Part shown: positions 1-11,717 of the stretch, one piece after another
Position numbering within the stretch: the stretch's first letter is position 1
Layout: every line of letters begins with the position of its first letter
Program-made: the position numbers and the translations under genes
The notes under the pieces: generated by a model
Told to the model about the DNA's origin: nothing
Databases searched by the model: none
What the model saw: only the letters and a program-made list of their open reading frames with translations
Source of the DNA: Amblyomma americanum
Taxonomy: Eukaryota > Arthropoda > Arachnida > Ixodida > Ixodidae
Reading direction: 5' to 3'
Length of the DNA: 64,000 nt
Assembly: GCF_052857255.1 (NCBI RefSeq)
Contig: NC_135506.1
Span: 80,257,118-80,321,117, forward strand

Positions 1-117
1 TTCGCGCATATGGTGGAGTGTTTTCTTTATTTGCGCCTGGAGTTCCGGAGAGGCCTTTGCTTGATTTTTTTGCGCTGATTTCGTTCGGAAAACAATTTTT
101 GCAAAAGCTTTTCCACC

Positions 118-425
118 CCGCCGCGGTGGCTCAGTGGTTAGGGCGCTCGACTACTGATCCGGAGTTCCCGGGTTCGAACCCGACCGCGGCGGCTGCGTTT
201 TTATGGAGGAAAAACGCTAAGGCGCCCGTGTGCTGTGCGATGTCAGTGCACGTTAAAGATCCCCAGGTGGTCGAAATTATTCCGGAGCCCTCCACTACGG
301 CACCTCTTCTTCCTTTCTTCTTTCACTCCCTCCTTTATCCCTTCCCTTACGGCGCGGTTCAGGTGTCCAACGATATATGAGACAGATACTGCGCCATTTC
401 CTTTCCCCCAAAACCAATTATTATT
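118..425 (+). mobile_element. tRNA-derived SINE (Ruka-like), full length with target-site duplication
   Basis: The 5' head resembles a tRNA, with an A-box-like TGGCTCAGTGG and a B-box-like GGTTCGAACCC, followed by the tick SINE core containing GTGCTGTGCGATGTCAGTGC and CACGTTAAAGATCCCC. A pyrimidine-rich 3' part follows and the tail ends in short TTATTA-like repeats. A perfect 15-bp direct repeat, AAAAGCTTTTCCACC, lies at 103-117 and 426-440 and marks the target-site duplication, which fixes both ends. The family name Ruka is from memory. Copies such as this are transcribed by RNA polymerase III and mobilised in trans by LINE machinery. Confidence 0.85.
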
Positions 426-440
426 AAAAGCTTTTCCACC

Positions 441-2189
441 AGCGCCATCTATCGTCGGAAACGAAAGAACAGAGACGATGCGTCTACGCGTAAGACCACT
501 CGGCCATTACCACGGTTCATCAAGCTATGTGTTCTGACTGAGATTCGCGAAAATAGCCAAGGGGTCAGTGTGCGCTGCCTAGCTGAATACAAAATGCATA
601 GCTGAATACAGAGTGGCACGTCCAGCTCCCGAGGAACATGCCAGTAGCCGTGCGCAGAACCTGCACAATTCACCAACGACCGTATAATAATCTACGCCTT
701 CTCAGCGGAACATTTCATGATTACTGCGACTCTCTACGGACAGGCAGAGTGCAGATCTTTATAGTTGATAAAAACGAAGGCAGTCGAACGGTGTTAACCA
801 GAGAACAACGCAGCTGCCGTATTTGTTCAGATATTTGCGTTCTTCTTGCCACATGACACCGTTCGCACCAAGTTTCTTTGTTGTTTTTTTGGAATTTTAA
901 AACAAAAGCTGCAGGCAGAACGCAGAACTCAAATTCGGCTGTTGAATGGAAGTGTAAAGCGAGAATTAGCTGATCGCTGCGCCACCCTCGGGAGCTATAG
1001 GAGGGTGAGAATTCGATGACACACCTTCATCACACTAAAGAAGAATTTTGTACATTTTTGGCCTCACAAACTATATTGCTCAGGCGTGCCCACATTTAGA
1101 AGACTAAATCAACTTTGTTCAGACCGGACGGTTGCGGTATGAGTATGATTTCTTATTACCAATCAACATCTGAAGCTGATTTTCGTACAACCGTCGCAAG
1201 AACTGCTTAAATTGGAGGTTATATGTTGCTGTCCAGAGATGAATTACTCAGCACGTTCCCTACAAGGCATACCCACTGCAACAAAAGGAATGACGACACG
1301 CACGGCGAATCGACGGGAATACTTTTGGCTTTACTACGATAAATCTCGCAACTCCAGCATTTTCAAGCAAGAGAAAAGGCGCGAACATCAGAGAAACGTA
1401 AAATGCTTCACAATTGTGCCAATTTACACACGTGAACGTGCCTGCTAATAATTAATATAGTGCAGCTTGTTCAACGAGAAAGAAAATTTTGAGCATTTAA
1501 GGGTCAGATTTTTTGGAGGTCTTACCCGCGTTAATTTTTTTGGGGTGTGTCAAAGACTTCTCATAAAAAAATTGCAGAACAAGGCATGTTTTTGTGCCAA
1601 GGCTATATTGCAGGCTGTATGAAACACGCTGATGCGACAGTATTAAGGTTGATATTGAATAGCAAAGTTTTTAAAGCAAGCTAAAATAGAGCTACAAAGG
1701 GGCTTAAGCATTTTTATTTCATGTAAATGCGTTCAATAGTGGAAGTGCGTTCTCAGAGTAATTCTGTTAAAAGAACGAACGCGGCAGTCACGGAACCATA
1801 TGCAACGTAACTTTTGCGAGACTTGCAGGTATAACTTAAAACTTATGAGAGTAGTAGAGATTTCGACAACAAACTAAGCAGCCAACAAAAAATTCCTTTA
1901 AACCTAAAACGTCACACGCAAACCTACGACATTTGTTTCACGCAACTTCAAAGTTTGAACATGTAATCAAGCCGGATTGCCAGGGGCAGCTGTAAAGTTG
2001 TGGCCACGGTGACAGGTGGACAGGTGGTGAAGTGGAAGGGCCTATCATTCCTGACGCCTCACGGTCAACTAAATTGTCGACCCGACGTGATGAAACATGC
2101 TAGTTGAGCAAAAGCGCCAACTTTGAACGCTTAGGCCTCCTTTATAAAACTACAAAATGAAAACAATGCATCTAAAAATCTTGTTCAGT
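441..2189. other. No gene recognised
   Basis: The short open frames here (for example near 638-856 and 1212-1448) have no recognisable motif, no splice-compatible partner and ordinary AT-rich background composition. A stretch near 1985-2110 rich in GGTGACAGGTGG-like words could be old repeat, but I could not align it to the other repeats in the window. Confidence 0.5.
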
Positions 2190-2397
2190 TTGGTTTGGTC
2201 TATAGGGGTTTAATATTGGAAAGCGAAGCAGGCTATGAGGGACGCCGCAGTGAAAGGCTCCAGAAATTTAGACCAGCAGGGGTTCTTTAACGTGCATTTA
2301 CATCGTGCAGTGCACGGGCGTCTAGAATTTCGCCTCCATCGAAATTCGACTGCCGCAGCCGCGATCGAACCCGCATCTTTCGGGTCAGCAGTCAGCA
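2190..2397 (-). mobile_element. Ruka-like SINE, 5'-truncated
   Basis: Read on the minus strand this has the B-box-like GGTTCGATC region, the GAATTTCGATGGAGGCGAAAT core, the GTGCACTG and ACGTTAAAGAACCCC words, and the 3' end with TTAAACCCC. The A-box part of the tRNA head is missing, so the copy is truncated at its own 5' end, or rearranged there. It is clearly related to the copies at 6519, 12361, 33250 and 47278. Confidence 0.75.
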
Positions 2398-3321
2398 ATT
2401 AGTAATTTCTGCCTTTACTCACTGTCATTGATTGCTTCGACAACGAGTGCCGCAAAGACGACACCGTGGCAGCTCGTTCTCCTAATGAACAAAACTACTG
2501 ATCGCCTGCTAGAGCAGATAATGGCGTCTTAGCCACTGTGGCTACATTGGGGTGAAGAGCATTAACTGGGCGCCTTGCTGGCTGTCGCTGGAGAACCCGC
2601 GAATTATAGACCGCCGTTCCGGCTGAACTTTCTAGCGTATGTACGAGCCTCGATCGGCCTGCCTTCCATAAAAGACAGCAACGAATAACAAACTGTCCTT
2701 TGGTCGACCTTACTTCAGCGGCTGGAAATAAATTTGAGACTAGTTACCAACAACCACGGCATGTTTTACGCCAACTATTTGTCGTTAACGCCTACCTTTG
2801 ACCGAAGCGCAAAAAACGATACGACCCCTTCGAAGGCCCTCAGGGTTGACGACGGGGTGGGTGCTGGGCGGACAGAGGGTGCCTCGGGTGGTGAACTGGG
2901 TGCACTGTTCTTGGCTGGGCTTGGCGCTGCGTTCAATGAGCAGGAAAATGGGATCGCTATCTTTCAGCCGAATCACTTTTGTATTCAGCTGTAAGGGCGT
3001 CGAATTTGTCTAGTTCGTAAGGACTCATACTCAGGTTGATCACCTCGAGAAGGACGAACACCGAAAGGAGAAGACAAACAAAGCTCTACTTTGTGCTTAT
3101 CTTCTTCTCACGGTGTGCGTGTTTTTAGAGCAGGTTTGACCCGAGCTTCAATTTAGCCTACGAAAATCGTGCACTCAGCTGGGCATATGGTGCCCTTTTC
3201 ATGTATACTGTACTAATGTCAACCGGCTTATGATATGTGGTCTTAATGATGTATGTGTTTAGACTAAGGTATTCAGCCTGAAGGAAGCACAGAAGAAACA
3301 AAATGGAGAATATCCTAAGCA
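2398..3321. other. No gene recognised; weak ORF only
   Basis: A plus-strand open frame at 2734-2994 encodes a Gly/Ala/Glu-rich stretch and a minus-strand frame overlaps it. Neither shows a known motif or convincing splice context, so no gene is called. Confidence 0.4.
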
Positions 3322-3380
3322 CTCCGCTCCGCGCTAGCACTAGCGTGCAATTCCGCTCCGCGCTAGCACTCGCGTGCAAT
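3322..3380. repeat. Tandem duplication, two 29-bp units
   Basis: The segment TCCGCTCCGCGCTAGCAC and the following CGTGCAATT appear twice in a row with a period of 29 bp and one or two substitutions. Confidence 0.8.
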
Positions 3381-3482
3381 TGTTGAATTCGATTTCCCAT
3401 CGATGGGGATATGCGAAATGGTGCAAAAACGCTGTAGACTATGCGTTTCTCTGCATGTGTCACCGCGATCAATCTTAATATG

Positions 3483-3698
3483 TACAGTCCGGACAAAATA
3501 TTCTGGACCACGTGTTCCTGAAACAAAGCCGATGGCTCTATTATTAGCCAGCAGGTTGGAGACCAGACTTGTAGAGATGAGAGAACAATATTTTGTTCTT
3601 TCATCTCCCCAAGTCTGGTCTCCAACTGCCGGCTAATAGCAGAGCTATCAGCTTTGTTAGAGGAACACGTGGTTCAGAGACTTTTCTTCCGGACTGTA
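3483..3698. mobile_element. Foldback MITE, Tc1/mariner-like
   Basis: The two halves are near-perfect inverted copies of each other and meet around position 3590. The ends read CAGTCCGGACAAAATA on the left and the inverted TCCGGACTG on the right, and each end is flanked by TA (3483-3484 and 3697-3698), the target duplication of Tc1/mariner transposons. Terminal CAG followed by an ACAAAA-like run is common in Tc1 family ends. There is no transposase, so it is non-autonomous. Internal length is 212 bp. The inverted arms explain why overlapping frames on the two strands encode similar peptides. Confidence 0.8.
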
Positions 3699-6111
3699 CT
3701 AGTTCGTTATGATGGCAAATGTTCCGACGTGCACAACCTTCAAATTCATCAAGTAAGCTGCACTCATACGCATTCCTGATATCCTGGGACTAAAAGTTAC
3801 CACGTTAAACTAGTCTCATCCGTGCCATTGTAACGTTTTAAATAATTAGGATTACTCTCTTCGTACCCTGCATGGCGATGGGCGGAGCCACTGTGCCTGA
3901 CATAAGAGAACTCAGAGTGTGCATGGGCATGTTTTTGGGCACCAGCTCTAGTACCGCACGGGCACCGGCTTACGCTGGGCACTCGAAAACTCCTATGGTT
4001 TTGTGGACACTTTCGGGATCTGGAATATGGGACCAAAAACCTGCTGGCGCACACAAGGAGAACATGATGCTGATGTTCTTATTTCCTCTTTGTTCACTGA
4101 ACGCAGAGTTAAGAATCATCCTCTCTGCGATATTTTATCACTTCATGTTTGGCATTCTTGTCTGAAACCACGTTTTTTGAAGGTGAACCTCTTGCCTGAA
4201 CATATTAACAAAATCATTCATAACTATGTCAAGGTAACGTAAGCGGTTTAATAATATCAACAGCGCCTGCCCAAAGTCAGCGTATTTGAATAAGTTCTTT
4301 TATGTTCAGCATTCTAACTTCCTATGCATATCACGCAAGCAAACTGTAGAGCGGCATAGTAAAGAAACATGACAAATGTAAATCAAACAAAGGTGGCAGC
4401 ACGGATTGGTGGCGGAAAAGGCGCACCGGTGCACGAAAAGTAACCGTGTATGATATCTCTGGTCGCCGTCCAGTCTGTGTATATACGAGTAGGTTTACCT
4501 TTATGTTCCTTTTTCGAGTGTTCGGATTTCGCCGGACCCCGCACGATGGTCCTGAGGATGTTCGATCCTGGTGTCGTCGTGCCCTTGAAGAGTGCTGCCT
4601 GCAAGACAAGCATGTTTTTATCTGGTTGCTATAAATGTAGCCGTGACGGCTCCGTTATTTGGCTGTGCCATTTGCATTTTGATGCAAGAGAAATGCAAAA
4701 AGCCTCTGAGTGCACATTAAAGAAACCCATGAGTTTTAAATTATTGCGATTCTTTGTCTCCCACTATCTGCATGCATCTTTTTGGGCAATAAAATTTAAA
4801 TACCTGTACATAACTGCAATTGTCACAACGGCTGAATTTATTATTTTCATCTGAAGTGCCGATAAGCACTTGAAGACACCAAAAATCTGAAAAGCAAAAT
4901 CATTTAGTTAACTTCACCTAGAAACGATGAATGACGATTGCATTCGCTCGTTTATGGGAACACGGAGGACGCTTACAGCTTTGTTCATAGTAAAAATCGG
5001 CCCTTGGATCATTGCGGCAATTGATAGGCGTTGAATAGAACTGAACTAATTCATTTTTGCAACGAAAAAGACTCCTTCATTATAGCATGATTAGGCCAAG
5101 GCACTCAATTTAGATCGGCATTTTTGACGTATAGTTTAGAAAGCATGATAAGAAACCACCCAAAGTAAAAGACAGTACCCATAAGAAACTGGATTTTTGT
5201 CTGGGCTGGATGGCTCATTGCCACAACTGATTAATCCCGCACGAAGGAAGGAGCAGACGAGAAAAAAAAACAACAGAGCGTCCTCCTTTTCGCTCTTAAT
5301 ATGTTGTAGCCTAACAAAATAAGCATTTTGTGTAGTACCCCGTGAATACAAAGAAATACAGCCACAGCACATTCTATGAACTAACAAAAACATGCACGTT
5401 ATCGCTGGAAAAAATAGAATAAAAATGCAACATTTGTTTCCAGTGGCTCCAGTCGAACCAGCGACGTCAAGACCGAAAGCACTCCTTGATAACCATTCCG
5501 TAGTTTAGACCTTAAGCACAAAAGCGCCGTGGACATGGCAAATGTTGCAACGAAACTCCTTGCATCTGTGGAAACATACTGATTTTTTGCACCAGAACGA
5601 TCGCTTGTATGAAGGACAGATGAATTTGACACACAGACTGCTAGATGGCATGGAGACATGTCCCCTGTTTCGCGTGTGCGCTGTTATGGTGCGATGCCGG
5701 AGAACTGGCGCGTACAGTCACCTGCATCGTTTGCCTCTTAACTCGAGCCCCAATCGTCCATCCAGTGTTGATCCCTACTCGGTCGGCGTGTACAGCTGGC
5801 GTATACAGAGCATCAAAGCTATTTGCGGATGCGATACTCCGGCTCGTGCAACGCGCTGAAGTGTAGAGGTGTCGATATAAGCTTTCGTAATGGTCTCTAG
5901 CATTTGGCGTCCGTTGGCGTAATATGGGTTGCGAGAGGCGAATCAGGCTTTAGTGGGACGAAAAGTGCACAGACAAAAATATTGGAGGGGACACTTAAGC
6001 TTCGCCATAGGGGCAAATGTTGCGATAACATAATGGGTAAATTCCCATGTATGAAAAGGTCATTTTCTACTTTACATTCAGAGATCCGTGGGAGTCCTGA
6101 TACCCCTCCTG
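3699..6111. other. No gene recognised; possible old SINE scrap near 4660-4745
   Basis: Several short frames exist (a 134-codon one at 4450-4854 and a minus-strand one at 5399-5659), but none has a recognisable domain. Positions 4660-4745 contain a decayed version of the SINE core, with a GAAATGCAAAAAGCC-like word followed by TGCACATTAAAGAAACCC. The rest is AT-rich and unassigned. Confidence 0.45.
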
Positions 6112-6425
6112 GCAAAGTGGTGCAGTGGTTAAGCGGCGCGCCACTGTTCTACGATGGCAGTTGTTCCCAGCGGTTGGCCTTTTGTAGTCCAGGTTGCTCT
6201 TCGGGGGCGACCAATCATTCTCTTATCTCAGACCTGCCATCGTGTGCAGTTTGCTCAGTATCCGGTGGTCAGGTTGTGTTGACGCCGCAAGATGACGTGA
6301 CCTACGCGGCCCATCTGCCTCCTAGTTTACTCCCTGGGGACCACAACCCAGAGCCATGCTCGCTATTTTTCGATCACGACTCCAACGCCAACAACGGATG
6401 TTCTGGAGAACGGGCCACCACAAGT
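6112..6425 (+). mobile_element. Second tRNA-like SINE family, longest copy
   Basis: The left end has a tRNA D-arm-like GTGGTGCAGTGGTTAAGCGG. The body contains GGTTGCTCTTCGGGGGCGAC and CCGGTGGTCAGGTTGTG, then GACGCCGCAAGATGACGTGA, and the tail has a CGATCACGACTCCAACGCC-like run and GGATGTTCTGGAGAACGGG. The same blocks occur in the same order, reverse-complemented, at 14655-14965, and part of them at 48213-48335 (minus). That shared order shows a dispersed repeat distinct from the Ruka-like SINE. The B box is not well preserved. I know such blocks as common tick repeats but do not know a published name. Confidence 0.6.
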
Positions 6426-6518
6426 GACCGAATGCACGAAAGAGGAAATTGAGATGCGCGGTGCAGCGAAATCGTGAAAAATGGGAGGACGAGGCTGGCT
6501 GTTTTCTTTCTCCGTGGA

Positions 6519-6753
6519 GCCGCCGCGGTGGCTGAGTGGTTACGGCGCTCGGCTGCCCGCCCGAAAGACGCGGGTTCGATCCCGGCCGCGGCGGTTGAAT
6601 TTCGATGAAGGCGAAATTCTAGAGCCCCGTGTGCTGTGCGATGTCAGTGCACGTTAAAGAACGTAAGGTGGTCGAAATATCAGAAGACCTTCGCTACGGC
6701 GTCTCTCATAGCCCGAGTCGCTTTGGGACATTAAACCCCCATAAACCAAACCA
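6519..6753 (+). mobile_element. Ruka-like SINE, near full length
   Basis: The head has GCCGCGGTGGCTGAGTGG (A-box region) and GGTTCGATCCCGGCC (B-box region). The core has GAATTTCGATGAAGGCGAAA and GTGCTGTGCGATGTCAGTGC, and the 3' end reads ACATTAAACCCCCATAAACC. Its 3' part differs from the copy at 118, so at least two subfamilies are present. Confidence 0.85.
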
Positions 6754-7439
6754 TTTTTGCTCGGTAATCAGAGGAGTGGAGGTCAGACTAGGTGGAAGGG
6801 GGGCATGAAGAAATACTTTCAGGAGTGATCGACTTAACTTGATATCAATGCTTAATAGTGCTTTACTCACATTTTAATACTCAAGCTTTGTCGGAGTTAA
6901 TAAATACAATACCATTCTTACACTGCCACATATCTACACTGTCTCGCATCAGAGTAGTCGGTTGTATCTCTTTGAAGCAGTAAGCGTCGGTCAAACATTC
7001 GCTTAAAAAATTGATAACGCTGCTGCTCCCGACAAGCAGGCACTCTGAACTTGTGTTTCAAGTCACGCAAGGCTGTAGCGAAAGGCTGTAGCTGCTGACA
7101 ACCCCTGGAATAGATAATCTGAACGGCCTGCTAATGTCCTTGGCGTTTTCTTGCGCGAAGGAGCACCTAGTATTAGCCTTCTCTCGTAATAAGAAAGCCG
7201 CGCTTGTAGCAATTTCGTTGCGAGCATACAGCGCTGTTTTTTTTCCATTGCGAGACAATCTACATTTCTCTATATGGTGGTAATCAACTGGAAGAAATCA
7301 GCAGACTTTGCAAGGACTCTACTCCTCCGTGGCGGTTGCCTGCTCACGATCCGAAAAAAGAAAGCGCCACGTCCCTACAAAGTGAAATGGTAAACAACAA
7401 GACCTCAGAAATCCCTTTTTCAAATCGGCCTTTAAGTAA
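6754..7439. other. No gene recognised
   Basis: AT-rich sequence with short shadow frames only. A minus-strand frame at 7058-7258 has no recognisable motif. Confidence 0.45.
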
Positions 7440-9537
7440 AAGGAATGTACCGTTAAAAAAATGTTGTTGCTAAAAAGCTAAAAAAGAGTATTATGAACAG
7501 CTCTTCTCAGACATACGCAATGAACCGAAACTGATATGGGATGCTGTGAATAAAATAACAAGTAGAAAGTCAAGTATCAGGTCACGAACACCGTATCTGG
7601 ACAAAAGCCAAGTAACAAGCAAGAACGAAAGTTTCCAGCAAGCTGGGTCTTGTGCTTCAAGAGCAGGTAATGAAAGTGTGGCTCATGCAATCGATATCAC
7701 ACCTGTGACTAGCACTATTTTCATGCAGCCCGCAGATAGCGCAGAGATACGAAATTAATAGACAAACTGAAAAGTAATGCCTCGCCCGGACCCGACGGAA
7801 TTCGGCCGGTGCCGATTAAGTGTGTCTCAAACGAGATAAGTGAAGTTCTAGCTTACATTGTTAACTTGTCAATATCTTCAGGAATTTTTCCGGAGGCCTT
7901 AAAAACTGCACGAGTGACACCAATCCACAAAGGCGGCACGAAGGATCTAGTCTCAAATCACCGACCAATATCTGTCCTAAATATATTCTCAAAGATTTTT
8001 GAAAGTGTGATATTTGACAGGCTGTGGTCATTTTTCGTTAAACACGATGTGATCTAAGACTGCCAATATGGCTTTCAAAAACATAAGTCGGCCGATCAAG
8101 CACTTCTTAGTATTAAAGATAAAATATTGCAAACATTGAAAAACAACGCGTTAACACTCGGACATTTTTTAGACTTAAGAAAGGCTTTCGACTCAATTGA
8201 TCATAAAGTGTTATTACAAAAATTACAAATCTACGGGATATGTGGCATTGCTGGTGATTTAATAAGAAGTTATTTAACGAATCGAAGCCAATTTGTGCAG
8301 GTAAACTCTATTTCTTCTGACATTTTGTCTTTAACAAAAGGTGTACCTCAAGGCTCAAAACTGGGCCCACTATTGTTCTCCTATACGTAAATGACATTGT
8401 ACGAATACCTGACCCACCAGACATGGCAATGTATGCCGATGATAGCAATGTGTTTTTTATATCTAGTGACATTTCCGAATTTGCTTTCAGCGCAAATACT
8501 TATCTAAATCGTCTGTCAGAATGGCTGAGCAAAAACAGCCTCGATCTCAATACAGCAAAAACAACATACATTTTATTCAGGCCTCGTAACAAAAACATGC
8601 ATAGTGACTGACTTAAATTTTAATGACACGGAAATTAAACGCGTTAAGTAACAAAAATTCTTAGGTGTATGGCTTGATGAACATTGGTCGTGGAGTTCAC
8701 ATATAAGCAGGTTATGCAATGATATTTCGAAATCCGAAGGTATTATTAAAATAATAGACCACCTAATTCCTCTTTGGCTCAAACAACAGTTATACAATGC
8801 CCTTTTTTATTCAAAGCTCTGCTATGCGATCTTAGTATAGAAAAAACAACAACGAACTACAAGCTAAGTCTTTTACAAAAACGCATTCTTCGTATATATA
8901 GCAATTACCATGGTCGTTACGCAGATCTTGAAACCGCTCTATTATTCCAGCGTTATTCACTTCTTCGCGCAGACAAAATTTATTATAAGAAGCTTCTGCT
9001 TAGAGTACACAAATAAATTATTCTCTAAAACATTCAATACAGATACATCTCGGCACCTTCTACGGCGAAACTTCCGACACAAGCCGAGAAAAAGAACAAA
9101 TTATGGGAAGGAAACTTTTTTATATGTCAACTATAATATTAAACAAGGTTGAGGAACTGTTAGACTTTAGCGCTCCATTGGGTACTTTCAAAAAAGCGTT
9201 AACCGCATTGCTACTAGCCGATGTTGTTTCCTTTTCTTGATCAATGTCATTCAGTTCCATTTATGCTTGTTTGTATGTACATATATCCCGTCACAAAATG
9301 AGTATATACAGTGCAGTTGTGATATGTGTGCATTGTGGCTGTGTAGTGCGTATTACAAGTGTAATATGTTTGTACTTGTGTAAATTTTGTACTTTTGCCT
9401 TTTGTATGTATTTCCTTCTTTTATCACTGCTGTCGAAACTGTTTGCTGTAGGGGACTTGGACCTTTCGTCAGGTCATTTGTACCTTTATTCCCAATCTCC
9501 ACTCGCTATGGCGAGCAAATAAAGTTCATTCAATACT
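7440..9537 (+). mobile_element. Non-LTR retrotransposon (CR1/Jockey-type LINE), inactive, 5'-truncated
   Basis: Translation across several frames gives the endonuclease-RT linker (IWDAVNKITSRKSS near 7530), then reverse transcriptase. A decayed PGPDG motif lies near 7788, a PIHKGG..NHRPISVLN block near 7920, FLDLRKAFDSIDHK near 8170, GVPQGSKLGPLLF near 8340 and MYADDSNVF near 8430, which holds the catalytic aspartates. The C-terminal FKKALTALLL near 9190 ends the ORF. A 3' UTR follows and ends in AAATAAAGTTCATTC, the kind of tail these elements carry. The reading frame is broken at least at 8055 (stop) and 8389 (frame change) and again near 8600, so no functional protein can be made. The endonuclease is missing. 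Confidence 0.8.
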
Positions 9538-10254
9538 TTTGATAACAGCCAGCATAGGGCGCACCTGTATTATCCTTTTTTATCGTTGCGTAAATAAATA
9601 AGCTTCATAAGTGAAACAATCCTCCGTTATTAAAACGCAGTCGTCTGTTGACAAGATCAACTTCAATTGGTCCTCAAACCTTCATTGGGAGATGGAGAAA
9701 ACTTTTTGGATTCGTTTCTTGGAGCAGGAAATAGCTCATGATGAACTGAACGAGCAGCTTTCGGATTCTCGTAGTTATTCTGCATTTTCAAAGATCAATA
9801 TAAGAAACTTTTTCTTTACAATATGCCTTTAGCATACCGCTACGCACGCGAGATGAAATTTTTTTAAGTAGCACAGCAAGCGAAATGTCACAGTAACGCG
9901 TCCCCAATTAACTGGGATTCCTTTGCAACGTTCGATTCGTTTTCTACACACACTGAGCAGCCACCGCGTTGTTACCTAAAAATGATTTGATGTCTGTAGA
10001 ATAAAAGCACCCATGCCCAAATTTCGGTAACAAAGGTAAACGTAAGGACTACATGGTCATCCATGACAACATATTGCAACGAAAAACATAAAAACAACCC
10101 ACAGATAGGTTAAGGCACAAGTTGTCAGGAGTCAGCGTTCTTGTCTCAACTTGTCTAAGTTCTATTCTTTTATGTTGTAATTAAATTCTTCGTCAACTCT
10201 CGGTGCAGACTGAAGATGATTACAAACTTAAGCAAAAAAGAAGGTAGATCTCAC
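9538..10254. other. No gene recognised
   Basis: AT-rich; contains only short shadow frames. If the gene model at 10255-11717 is right, this lies in its next intron. Confidence 0.4.
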
Positions 10255-11717
10255 GTGAGTCTTTCTAGGACTCTGCTCAGCCGCAGGATGTTCAGCCACA
10301 GGTGCCGATGTTGGGACAAGCGCCTGTCCTGAAGTTGAGCCGTGCCCCAACCCTGACCCCGAACTCTTCGAAGCCTCCGCTGCCGCGTCCGGAAGTACTG
10401 GACTCGGTGAGGCCTCTTTCCACGCACCGGTGGCTGCGAAAAGAAGCCTGTAAACAAAGAACTCCTCCCGAAAAGGAACAGCATTCTTTAATTCTATAAG
10501 GCAAATAGACTTTGAAAGCAGTCAAATTAGATTTAATTGAATGCTGAGGTTTTTTAATTTAGCGAACTCTGCCGGTGTTTCACACGAAAAAGCCTGAACA
10601 AGATTGGCCTTATACGCAGCAACCTATTTATTTCGTCGATCAAACTGAAAAAATTGTCAGTATATTGCAGTTTTGTTGAATGCATGCAAGGCTATCTGAT
10701 GGAGTACCTAGCAGATGCCTACTAAGCCTGCCATGGTGTATCGCCACGAATATACTTTTCTCTGCGTGCTAACCTAGAAGAACCGTTGCCGCAGTCTGGC
10801 ACTCCATCTTACACAGTGGATGTCACTTAAAAGGAGTTCTTGCTGTATGATTACTAATGGTACTGCTTAGAAAGTATATGCGCCCTGCACGTTCCACGGC
10901 GAAGTCACCAGCGTAGATAAACCGTTGCGCTCGCGACTTATTCTACGTGAAGTTTGAAATGGGCTCTGAGTTAATCTCTTTCGTCAATATTTCTTTCGTG
11001 TAGCATTCCTTCGTAAAGCCCCGCATGGTCTATAGTGCGCCTCAGAGATGTCGTCCTCATGAGGGAGAAGGCGAAATGCAACACAGTTATGGGCGCCATC
11101 CATGCCGAAATTCCTCGCAGATTTCGGAATGCCTGGCAGCTTGTAGTGCCCTTTATGGACCGTATAAACCACGAGGATTCAATGAGACCGAGACAACTAT
11201 ACCGACGGTTGTAAGCCGACTTTAGCTCTTCTCTGTCGAGAGGCTAGTGGGCTGAATAAAAACCTCTGACTGCGAGACCCGGCACTCCTACGGCCTAACA
11301 TTTCAGTCTGAGAACTGTCCGTTTGAAATAATGCCTTCGGACGGCTATGAAATTTGTCTGCGGCTAATCGCAACGGTTTTTTGAATAAGCAGCCAAAATA
11401 AGCCCTAAGTTTGGCCCAACACCTCAGTAAATCCAGTCGCAAAAATCATGAGTTAAGTAAAAAGAAATAGATTAATCCTCTGTATGGTAAACCTGCAGGA
11501 TTGCGAAACTCGGTCGAATCTGCTGCATGCTACACTCACTCGGTTCACGGTCTACGGCTGTTGGTGAGCGGGCCTTGGTAGGCCTGGACAGCCTGGTCTT
11601 GGCCTTCTTCCGTGGACTCATTTCCGAGCTTCCCGCGACGAATCTTTTGGTCGCCGATGAGCCTGTACGCTTGGGGCTCTTCAGGGAAGGTTCACCTGTC
11701 TGCCCGGCGGAATCCAT
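10255..11717 (-). CDS. Tentative 5' part of a minus-strand gene: two exons of a Ser/Pro/Lys-rich protein
   Basis: I do not recognise the product. Exon 1 is 11540-11717: an ATG (context ACAGAATGG) opens 59 codons plus one base that encode a basic, Ser/Pro/Lys/Arg-rich stretch beginning MDSAGQTGEPSLKSPKR, followed by a consensus GTGAGT donor. Exon 2 is 10255-10433: after the acceptor TTTTCGCAG it starts with two bases that complete the split codon as Thr, then runs 59 codons (SPSPVLPDAAAEASKSSG and so on) to a GTGAGA donor in phase 0. Both exons look like a disordered N-terminal region, which tick membrane transporters and regulators often have. Later exons would lie below 10255, where I could not find them. 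The matching phase and donors favour a real gene. The low complexity and missing 3' part weaken the call, so it could be chance or a fragment. Confidence 0.38.

Noticed and set aside
118..200. Possible free-standing tRNA gene
   Set aside because: It is the head of a SINE, as shown by the downstream core and the 15-bp target duplication.
2734..3013. Gly/Ala/Glu-rich frame as an exon
   Set aside because: No clear donor, acceptor or family signature.
3158..3625. 155-codon minus-strand frame similar to a plus-strand frame
   Set aside because: Similarity is due to the inverted arms of the MITE.
5904..6452. 182-codon plus-strand open frame
   Set aside because: It runs through the second SINE family and has no domain.
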